7,913 bases of DNA, taken from positions 4,907 through 12,819 of the forward strand of contig JAESUV010000031.1 in NCBI GenBank assembly GCA_016762975.1. The letters are read 5' to 3'. The position numbers and the translations under genes are program-made. Positions 1-7,000 of this stretch are shown here, piece after piece (the stretch's first letter is position 1; each line of letters opens with the position of its first letter). Origin of the DNA: Gammaproteobacteria bacterium. Lineage in GTDB: Bacteria > Pseudomonadota > Gammaproteobacteria > Pseudomonadales > Pseudohongiellaceae. A model generated the notes under the pieces. That model saw only the letters and a list, made by a program, of their open reading frames with translations, was not told the DNA's origin and searched no databases.

Positions 1-298
1 TGATCCTGTCTTTGTATTTCTTTCGATCCTTGAATTTCAGCAGATCAACCGGTGCCATATCGACGTTCAGTTCCACCTGATCACCGGCATCCAGAAACAA
101 CTCAACCCGGCGCCTCGCGGTGATACGCAGGTGGTGCTCACATTTGGGGCAAACATCGTAGTTTTCGCTGAGCGACTTCTTGTAGAGCATCGCATCGCAA
201 CGTGGACATTTCTTCCAAGTACCCTCAGGCACAGCCGACTTTTTTGCGTCCTTTGTCGCGCTCGCTATCGAGGGTAAAATTTTATCAATCCAGCTCAT
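1..298 (-). CDS. accD: Acetyl-CoA carboxylase carboxyltransferase subunit beta (5' part, truncated by window edge)
   Basis: AccD pairs with AccA to form the carboxyltransferase that moves the carboxyl group from biotin to acetyl-CoA, giving malonyl-CoA for fatty acid synthesis in the cytoplasm. Only the first 99 codons are present; the catalytic crotonase-like domain lies beyond base 1. The visible part begins MSWIDKILPSI and carries the diagnostic four-cysteine zinc ribbon: C31-x2-C34 and C50-x2-C53, the same spacing as in E. coli AccD. The ATG start is the first in frame after the trpA stop; the ribosome binding site is weak (a GGATTGAAGA stretch just ahead of it). It starts 33 bp after trpA with no terminator between, so it is probably cotranscribed with trpFBA. 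The family call is secure; only the missing 3' end limits it. Confidence 0.95.
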   Translation of the reverse strand, partial: MSWIDKILPSIASATKDAKKSAVPEGTWKKCPRCDAMLYKKSLSENYDVCPKCEHHLRITARRRVELFLDAGDQVELNVDMAPVDLLKFKDRKKYKDRI

Positions 299-331
299 TC
301 TTCAATCCGTCTAGGCAGTCAGGTAAGGATA

Positions 332-1150
332 TTACACTAGTTTGTCTAAGGCTTCTCTAGCTTCAGAGATCACCTTTACGGTGTCGCTCAGCAACTGTTT
401 ATCATGGTCTACTTGATCGGCCAGTAGAGCAATTTTCTCAACTAGGGCGCTGCCTATAATGACCCCGTCCGCCAACTTACCCATGGCAGCGGCACTCTGC
501 GCATCCTTAATACCAAAACCGATAACAATCGGTAATTGAGTACGCTCACGCAGCATGTTTATGTTTGCAGTCACCGATGCAAAGTCCGTTAATGCCGCAC
601 CCGTAACGCCCTTCAATGACACATAGTAGAGATAGCCGCTACAGTGCTCGGTAATGCTCGCCACACGTTCTTCTCGCGTCGTTGGCGCTACTAGGAATAT
701 TGTGTCTACCTCGGCGGCGCGCATCGCTGCATTTAATTCACCGGCTTCCATAGGTGGCAGATCGACTGTCAATACACCATCAACGCCAGAGGCACTAGCG
801 GCTTCGGCAAAGATTTTATAGCCCATGGCCTCGATCGGGTTCAGGTAACCCATTAGCACAATGCCAGTATCAGCATCGCTCTCTCTAAAGCGCGCCACCA
901 ACTTCAGCACCTGACGCAGAGTAGTTCCCTTAGCTAGGGAACGCTCGACGCCACGCTGAATAATAGGCCCGTCCGCCGAGGGATCACTAAACGGTATACC
1001 GAGTTCGATAATATCTGCGCCCTGTTCAACCAACTTGTGCATTAACGCTTCCGTTGTTTCTAGATTCGGATCACCTGCAACCAGATAGGGAATTAAAAGC
1101 TTCCTATTTGCTGCTGCCGCCTTCTCCGCTATTTGTTCTATTCTACTCAT
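332..1150 (-). CDS. trpA: Tryptophan synthase alpha subunit
   Basis: TrpA cleaves indole-3-glycerol phosphate to indole and glyceraldehyde 3-phosphate; indole is channelled to TrpB in the alpha2-beta2 complex in the cytoplasm. The 272-residue protein is full length for the family and a single TIM barrel. The catalytic pair is in place: E49 (in IIELGIPFSD) and D60 (in SADGPIIQ), numbered exactly as in the Salmonella enzyme. The loop-6 region reads YYVSLKGVTGA, a form I recall from Pseudomonas-type TrpA, and the phosphate site is formed by GFGIKDAQ and the later GVIIGSALV. The ATG start has a good Shine-Dalgarno stretch, AGGAAAGG, ending 1 base before it. It follows trpB, but after an 82 bp gap rather than the usual tight coupling. 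No disruption is seen. Confidence 0.98.
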   Translation of the reverse strand: MSRIEQIAEKAAAANRKLLIPYLVAGDPNLETTEALMHKLVEQGADIIELGIPFSDPSADGPIIQRGVERSLAKGTTLRQVLKLVARFRESDADTGIVLMGYLNPIEAMGYKIFAEAASASGVDGVLTVDLPPMEAGELNAAMRAAEVDTIFLVAPTTREERVASITEHCSGYLYYVSLKGVTGAALTDFASVTANINMLRERTQLPIVIGFGIKDAQSAAAMGKLADGVIIGSALVEKIALLADQVDHDKQLLSDTVKVISEAREALDKLV

Positions 1151-1170
1151 GCCTTTCCTGGAAACCTTTT

Positions 1171-1200
1171 AGTACAGAGTGTATTAGTTGTGCTTGTCAA
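1171..1200 (-). promoter_or_regulatory. Possible internal sigma-70 promoter ahead of trpA
   Basis: Read on the minus strand, the trpB-trpA gap contains a perfect -35 box TTGACA (1195-1200), then an 18-base spacer, then TGTACT (1171-1176), which matches the -10 consensus at four of six positions. Transcription would start near base 1164, about 14 bases ahead of the trpA ATG. The -35 is perfect but the -10 is mediocre and lacks an extended TGn, so this is a candidate only. It would let trpA and accD be expressed apart from trpF and trpB. Confidence 0.3.
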
Positions 1201-1232
1201 AACTTATCGCACGAAGAAACCGAATTCAGGCT

Positions 1233-2471
1233 CTAAAGCTCGATACCTTCGATCTTCGCTACTGTCTCGATGTCTTTGTCACCGCGCCCCGACAGGTTGA
1301 TAATAATATTTTTGTCTCGTGGCAGCGTTGCAGCAAGCTTCATTGCGTAGGCCACCGCGTGGCTAGACTCTAGTGCTGGAATAATGCCTTCGAGTCGTGT
1401 GAGCTGATGAAATGCCCGCAATGCCTCGTCGTCGGTTGCATCCACATAGTTGACTCTTTTCATGTCCTTCAACCACGAATGCTCAGGCCCAACTCCCGGA
1501 TAATCTAAACCGGCAGAGATCGAATGCGTTTCTAGAATCTGACCTGCCTCATCTGACATTAGGTAGGTTCTATTGCCATGCAATACGCCCGGTGAACATC
1601 CTGAACTCAAAGGGGCCGCATGCTCGCCAGTGGCTAAGCCATGACCGCCTGCCTCAACGCCATACATCGCGACGGACTGATCTTTAAGAAATGGATGAAA
1701 TAAGCCGATGGCGTTAGAACCACCACCCACACATGCAACTAAGGCATCAGGTAGTTTGCCTATCTGCTCGAACGATTGCTCTCGCGCCTCTCGCCCGATA
1801 ACACATTGAAAATCTCGCACCATTTTGGGATAGGGATGCGGGCCTGCAACGGTGCCGATAATATAATAAGTATTATCCACATTTGTGGCCCAGTCGCGCA
1901 GGGCTTCGTTCATTGCGTCTTTTAACGTTCGCGAACCCGACTCAACAGGTATCACATTGGCACCCAATAGCTTCATCCGGTATACATTCGGCGCCTGCCT
2001 AACAATGTCTTCGGCACCCATGTAGACATGACATTCCAAGCCCAATTTGGCCGCAACAGTAGCACTAGCAACACCGTGCTGCCCGGCCCCTGTCTCCGCG
2101 ATGATGCGCGTCTTGCCCATGTGCTTAGCTAGGAGTGCCTGGCCAATGGTATTGTTAATCTTGTGTGCGCCGGTGTGGTTCAAGTCTTCACGCTTCAGAT
2201 AGATCTTCGCGCCACCCGCAGATTCAGTCAGACGCTCCGCAAAATACAGAGGTGAAGGCCGACCTACGTAATGTTTTAGTTCGGCGTCATACTCGGCCCA
2301 AAAACTTTTATCTGCCGATAACCGCGCATACACTTCCGCCAGCTCTTCAACCGCCGCGATCAGCGTTTCCCCAACGAATATACCTCCATAGGGGCCAAAA
2401 TGGCCTGACGCATCAGGCCCATCAAATACAGTTGGATCAACTGCAGCAGTAGACTCTTCAAACTTAGCCAC
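1233..2471 (-). CDS. trpB: Tryptophan synthase beta subunit
   Basis: TrpB is the pyridoxal-phosphate enzyme that joins indole, delivered by TrpA, with L-serine to make L-tryptophan. The 412-residue protein is a TrpB1-type sequence with a roughly 17-residue longer N-terminus than the Salmonella enzyme. The PLP lysine is K104 in NHTGAHKINNT, the catalytic glutamate is E126 in AETGAGQHG, the cofactor phosphate loop is GGGSNA (about 249-254), and S394 in NLSGRGDKD corresponds to the residue that contacts the pyridine nitrogen (Salmonella S377). All are offset by a constant 17. The start is GTG, not ATG: it overlaps the end of trpF by 8 bp and is preceded at 9 bases by a perfect AAGGAG. This overlap suggests translational coupling with trpF. 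Confidence 0.98.
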   Translation of the reverse strand: MAKFEESTAAVDPTVFDGPDASGHFGPYGGIFVGETLIAAVEELAEVYARLSADKSFWAEYDAELKHYVGRPSPLYFAERLTESAGGAKIYLKREDLNHTGAHKINNTIGQALLAKHMGKTRIIAETGAGQHGVASATVAAKLGLECHVYMGAEDIVRQAPNVYRMKLLGANVIPVESGSRTLKDAMNEALRDWATNVDNTYYIIGTVAGPHPYPKMVRDFQCVIGREAREQSFEQIGKLPDALVACVGGGSNAIGLFHPFLKDQSVAMYGVEAGGHGLATGEHAAPLSSGCSPGVLHGNRTYLMSDEAGQILETHSISAGLDYPGVGPEHSWLKDMKRVNYVDATDDEALRAFHQLTRLEGIIPALESSHAVAYAMKLAATLPRDKNIIINLSGRGDKDIETVAKIEGIEL

Positions 2472-3096
2472 TTGCTCTTACTCCTTCGATAAATAATTGC
2501 ATCAATTTTATGTCTTTAATTCCTTTGCTCGCCTCGACGCCGCTACTGACATCGACACCGAAAGGATGAACGGTCTCAATTGCTTCTCTTACATTGGCTG
2601 GAGCCAGCCCGCCTGCGAGAACTAGGCGTGCCTGCTGCTGCTCGGTTAGCTCGCCAACCTTGTCCCAATCGAAAGTCTTACCAGTCCCGCCAGGCATTAT
2701 CGGATCATAGCTATCTAGCAGAATGTATTGCGCGGCGCCGTAAGACGCTAGCGCCGATTTCAAATCGCTGTCCGCGCTGACTGCTATTGCCTTCATATAG
2801 GGTCTATTAAATTGTTCACAAAATTCAGCAGTCTCAACACCGTGAAACTGCAGCAAGTCAATAGCCTTTGTGGCCAGCACTTGCCTTACTAGATCAGCTT
2901 CAGGATTGACAAACAATGCCACCACAGTAACCCGCTTCGGAACCTTGGCCACTATATCCGCCAGATCGGCTACCGCTACTGCCCGCGGGCTTTTCGCATA
3001 CAGCACAACGCCAATAGCGTTCGCCCCAAGGTCGGCCGCCGCCAAGGCGTCCTGCGCCCGTGTAATACCGCAAATTTTAATCCAAGTTTTCTGCAC
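2464..3096 (-). CDS. trpF: Phosphoribosylanthranilate isomerase
   Basis: TrpF performs the Amadori rearrangement of N-(5-phosphoribosyl)anthranilate to CdRP, the step before TrpC in tryptophan synthesis. The protein is 210 residues, a monofunctional TIM barrel of normal length. The general base C9 sits in IKICGIT, the general acid D128 in ILLDSYDP ahead of GGTGKTFDW, and the phosphate-binding loops are LAGGLAP (about 160-166) and GVDVSSGVE (about 180-188). The start is GTG: going upstream in frame there is no ATG, GTG or TTG before a stop codon at 3130-3132. No clear Shine-Dalgarno is visible, so initiation may be weak. It is probably the first gene of trpF-trpB-trpA-accD, with a candidate promoter about 30 bp upstream. 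Its last codons carry the trpB ribosome binding site. Confidence 0.97.
   Translation of the reverse strand: MQKTWIKICGITRAQDALAAADLGANAIGVVLYAKSPRAVAVADLADIVAKVPKRVTVVALFVNPEADLVRQVLATKAIDLLQFHGVETAEFCEQFNRPYMKAIAVSADSDLKSALASYGAAQYILLDSYDPIMPGGTGKTFDWDKVGELTEQQQARLVLAGGLAPANVREAIETVHPFGVDVSSGVEASKGIKDIKLMQLFIEGVRASG
2481..2486 (-). promoter_or_regulatory. Ribosome binding site fixing the GTG start of trpB
   Basis: On the minus strand a perfect AAGGAG lies inside the last codons of trpF, nine bases ahead of the GTG at 2469-2471. It is the strongest ribosome binding site in the window and settles the overlapping GTG start of trpB. Confidence 0.8.
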
Positions 3097-3126
3097 GATG
3101 AGTCTAGGGGCTAGTGAAAGAAGCGC

Positions 3127-3155
3127 ATTCTAGCAAAACAACAGATTCCAGACTA
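3127..3155 (-). promoter_or_regulatory. Probable extended -10 promoter for trpFBA-accD
   Basis: On the minus strand the truA-trpF gap contains TGCTAGAAT (3127-3135): a -10 box TAGAAT, five of six matches to TATAAT, with the extended TGn element. At a 17-base spacer the -35 position is occupied by TAGTCT (3150-3155), a poor match, which fits an extended -10 promoter or an activated one. Transcription would start near 3120, leaving about a 24-base leader before the trpF GTG. This is inference from sequence pattern only. Confidence 0.4.
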
Positions 3156-3168
3156 TTATTCCAGACTA
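3145..3168. repeat. Direct repeat of 11 bp in the trpF promoter region
   Basis: The plus strand carries ATTCCAGACTA at 3145-3155 and again, identical, at 3158-3168, a start-to-start spacing of 13 bp. An inverted repeat overlaps it: CTATTA (3153-3158) and TAATAG (3167-3172), separated by 8 bases. Together they cover the -35 side of the candidate trpF promoter, the position expected of an operator or activator site. No known regulator is recognised from the repeat. Confidence 0.6.
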
Positions 3169-3210
3169 ATAGAGGGGAGCAAATACTTACTCTACGACGT
3201 GACTGGCATT

Positions 3211-4038
3211 TCAGCTTGCCAACAGCAGGTCTGGCAGCGAGATCTCGCTAGGCAAGTCGCAACTTTTTGGATATTCAACGCCAACCAGATACAGGCCGTC
3301 CGGCAGAGCCGTAGGAGCTGCACGTGCCCTGTCTTGTAGCGACAATAACTCGGCAATCCAGGCTGGGTCTTTGCGGCCTAAGCCAACTTGTAGCAAGGAT
3401 CCCATCATATTACGTACCATGTGTTGAAGGAATGCATTCGCCTTAACATCGAAGATGAGAAAGCCTCCTCTACGGTACATATTTGCATGCATAACATTGC
3501 GCATCGCCGTCTTCGATTGACAGCTAGCAGCGCGAAAGGAGGTAAAATCTTGCTCACCAAGAAAGTGTTGCGCCGCCGCATGCATCGAGACTTCATCTAA
3601 CTCACGGCGTAAGTAACTCGCCCTGCCATGCAACATTGCAGATTGTGTATCGCGTCGGTATATCAGGTAGAAATAGCGTCTGGACAATGCGCTAAAGCGC
3701 GCATGAAAATCACCTTGCTGGACCCGCGACCACACTATCCGAATAGATCTTGGCAGCATGCTATTTACGCCTTGCGTCCAAGCTTTTTCGCCCCTATCGA
3801 TTTCAGCATCAAAGTGTACTACTTGGCACGTAGCGTGGACGCCGGCATCTGTCCTGCCGGCACAACTCACCACTACATCTCTATCCGCAACTTTACTTAA
3901 CGCGGTTTCAACATACTGCTGGACAGTTTCTTGCTGTGGGAATTTTTGTTTCTGCCAACCGGAATACGCAGTGCCATCGTACTCGATACCTAACGCTATG
4001 CGGTGATTGTTAGCAGCAGTTTGTTCGGAGGTTGACAC
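3211..4038 (-). CDS. truA: tRNA pseudouridine(38-40) synthase TruA
   Basis: TruA converts uridines 38, 39 and 40 in the anticodon arm of many tRNAs to pseudouridine. The protein is 275 residues, normal for the family. The catalytic aspartate is D64 in SCAGRTDAGVHA; the N-terminal strand IALGIEYDGTAYSGWQ, the RRYFYLIYR segment, the FLQHMVRNMMGSLLQVG helix and the C-terminal LPDGLYLVGVEYP are all typical TruA landmarks. The start is GTG: an in-frame TGA lies two codons upstream, and no ATG occurs until about residue 94, inside the domain. The ribosome binding site is weak. It lies 42 bp after fimV with no visible terminator, so it is probably cotranscribed with fimV, as in Pseudomonas. In enterics truA follows usg, an Asd-family gene. 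Confidence 0.97.
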   Translation of the reverse strand: MSTSEQTAANNHRIALGIEYDGTAYSGWQKQKFPQQETVQQYVETALSKVADRDVVVSCAGRTDAGVHATCQVVHFDAEIDRGEKAWTQGVNSMLPRSIRIVWSRVQQGDFHARFSALSRRYFYLIYRRDTQSAMLHGRASYLRRELDEVSMHAAAQHFLGEQDFTSFRAASCQSKTAMRNVMHANMYRRGGFLIFDVKANAFLQHMVRNMMGSLLQVGLGRKDPAWIAELLSLQDRARAAPTALPDGLYLVGVEYPKSCDLPSEISLPDLLLAS

Positions 4039-4080
4039 GGATCAGGTCGACTCAATATTGTGCGCGCAAGTACAAGACAA

Positions 4081-7000
4081 CTAGCCTGATTTACCGTCAA
4101 GTTTGCCGAGTAACTTGCTAGCTTCTTCAACTTGTTCGCTAGAGCCTTCCTTGATGACTTCCTGCAGAATTTCCTTAGCTCCCACCATATCGCCCATTTT
4201 TTGATAGGCATAGGCGAGCTCTAACTTAGTCGCGGCTTCCTCATCAGCGGACAGCATGTCGACTTCTTCTATGTCATCGATAGACTCTATCTCAACTTCG
4301 TCATCAGTTAAAAACTCGAGATCGTCGTCGCTAATCGAATCATCATCAGACGTATCACTGCCCGTGATGCTCTCCTGCGACTCCTCATCGGTGTCGATGT
4401 CAAACTCGATCTCATCAATAGCTGTCTCGACGGTTTCTACTTGACCCGTTTTTATATCCAAGTCCAGGAAATCGTCATCTGCATCAGAATCATTTGTCGC
4501 CAATGTTTCCTTAGCGGGTTCGACTTCGAACTCATCTAGATCGAAATCAAAATCATCACCCTCGTCTTCAGTAGTAGAGGACACTTTCGTATCTGGCGTC
4601 TCGAGAACAGTATCACCAGCATCGTCATCTAGATCAAAATCAAACGTCTCGACCTCTTCGTTTCTTGCTGGTTTTTGCGATTCGGCACCGTCGTCAACAT
4701 CGTCCGTATCGAAGGAGAATTCAACCGCGTTTGAATCTTCTTCTGAGTCAGCCTCCTCTTCCTTCGCCTGCGCTGTTTCCGTGATGCTTGCTGCGGCGGT
4801 TGGATCGAACGAGAAGGTTTCTAAATCCACCTCTTCATCTTCGCTAGCAACCGCTTCGGCGGACACTTCATTGACGGCATCTGCATCGAACTCCAGGGTA
4901 TCGATATCGAGATCTTCGGGATCGCTAGCCTTACTCTCTACCAAATCCGAATCGTCTTCTAAATCAAACTCGAATGATTCAACTTCTTCTGCCGCATCTT
5001 CGTCGAGGTTAAGCTCGCCTGCATTGCTTGTACTGGCATCATCACTGCCAAGATCGAACATCATATCCACGTCTTCAGATTCAACAGAAACTTCTTCAAT
5101 TTCTGCTGCAGCTGCAGACTCATCTTTAGCTTCTTCGGCTTCAGAATCAGTTGCGTCGTCGTCATAGTCGAATGTGTCCAGATCAATACCCAGATCATCT
5201 AGGAAAGATTTCGTTTCCGACTCTCGATTTGCCGCCTCTTCTGCCTTAGCGGCTTCATCGACCTCGCGCTGCTCAATTTCTTCCGCTTCTAACAAGCTTT
5301 CAACTTCAGAAATCTTCGCCCTAACGTCTTCGCTATCACCCTGCTCTTGAAGCGAGGTCTTTAGCATGCTTAATGCACGACGATATTGCTGTTCGCCTAC
5401 TAACTGTTCGACAATTGTAAGTACGTCTAATTGTGGCGCTTCTTCAACCTCATCAACTTCATTTGCACTCTCGGCTTCTTCAGAAACACCAATGATGTCA
5501 TCGAGCTCATCATCTAAGTCAGCAGGATCGTAGTCTTGGAATTCTGCGGCAGCTTCATCTTTCTCTGAATCTTTAAGGCTGGCTTCTTCGGCGTCAGAAC
5601 CGAATTCCTGCCCTGCTATTTCGTCAATGTCGTGCGCGTCAATCTTCGCCGCGCGATTTCTACGCAGCATCAATACGACCAGTAGCAAAATGACCAGAAC
5701 AATACCGAAGAGTATGAATATGCTGTTGCCCGTCAGTATGCGCATTAGGTCATCAAACAAGCTGGTAGGCGAATCTACCGGCTGAGCAGCTTCAGCCTCG
5801 GCGGCTGCTTGAATCGACTGTTGCTCTGCTAGTAGCTGCGCATCAGCAGCGGCTGCGGAAAGCGACTCTTGCAATTGTGCTAGTTGCATATCTTGCAGGC
5901 GAATAATCTCTTGTGCAGCAACGATCTGCGATTCGAGATCGACCATGCGGGAATCTAATTCTTCGCGCTCTATTGCTGCGCGATCGGCTTCTTCCTGACG
6001 CTGCGCTAGCTGCGCTTCTAACTCAGATATACGCTGATCGAGCGCTTCGTTCTCGGCATCGGCTAATTGTGCGGCGCCACTGCTCGCATCAATAGCATCC
6101 TCTGAACTCACTACACTCAGCTGCCCCTGCGGCTGAGCATCTTGATCTGGCTCTGCAACCGACGGCGCTGCCAACGGCTGGACATCAACTTCAGCGAATT
6201 CTTGATTCTGCCGCGTCACTTCGTCAACCGCATCGAGAGGATCGATCGACTGTATCTCAGCTAACGTCGGAACACGCAAAACCTGACCACTGCGCAATCT
6301 ATTAATATTCCCATCGGCGAAGGCTTCAGGATTCAACTCCTGCAGCGCCAACATGGTTTGCTGCATAGACACATTGGTGCTGGGTCTAACTTGTTGAGCA
6401 ATGTCAGAAAGTGTGTCGTTGACATCTGTCTCGATAGTTTCTGGCTCGATAACTTCTGGCTCAGGCTCTACAAGATCTGCCGCTGCTTCGATGACGTCTG
6501 GCTCAGCCTGCGCGACTTCTTCGACGGGCTCCTCTTCAACATCAACAGGCTCTTCTTCAACAACCTGCTCTTCTACTGCTTGTTCTTCTACGGCCTGCTC
6601 TTCTACTGCCTCGTCTAGAGCAACCACTGGCTCCGGCTGTGCTACGGGTTCTTCTGTCTCTGATTGAGTCGGCTCTACTACCTCCGCAACACCCTCCGCA
6701 TCCGCGACATTTTCCTCGACATCTGGCTCTGGCTCTGGCGATAAGATTTCGGGCTGAAGGTTTGCAGCAGAATTTGTTGAACTCGGTGCAGACACAGCAG
6801 GTACCGACGACGACTCAACAAATGGCTCTGCATCTGCCGATTGGGCGCTTGTAGGTGGCTGTAAAATTGGGCTTATCGGCTGTCTAATCTCAGAAGTCGA
6901 TTGCTGACCGTCAAACACCGGCAGATCCAATAGGATCGTGTGCTCGCTAAGCAGTCGGCCGTTAGGCCAACGTGTATCTATGATGAAACTTAAATAGGGC

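Noticed and set aside
3104..3114. CTAG-3-CTAG inverted repeat in the trpF leader, reminiscent of TrpR half-sites
   Set aside because: The half-site spacing is 3 instead of 4, the flanks do not match the E. coli operator, and it falls downstream of the predicted transcript start.
3097..3210. Possible tryptophan leader peptide/attenuator before trpF
   Set aside because: The only short ATG frame reads MPVTS then stop, with no tryptophan codons, and there is no terminator-like hairpin with a T-run.
3405..4211. Short minus-strand frames (3405-3596 and 3996-4211) inside truA and the fimV 3' end
   Set aside because: Out-of-frame shadows of well-supported genes, with no start signals of their own.
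4781..5167. Plus-strand open frame of 128 codons, almost all Ser, Ala and Thr
   Set aside because: It is the antisense reading of the Asp/Glu-rich fimV region, where GAT/GAA codons read as serine-type codons on the other strand. No ribosome binding site or family likeness.
6358..6667. Two overlapping plus-strand frames, one with a hydrophobic repeat of Leu, Phe and Tyr that looks membrane-like
   Set aside because: The hydrophobic repeat is only the antisense reading of the AVEEQ tandem repeat and neighbouring acidic codons of fimV.
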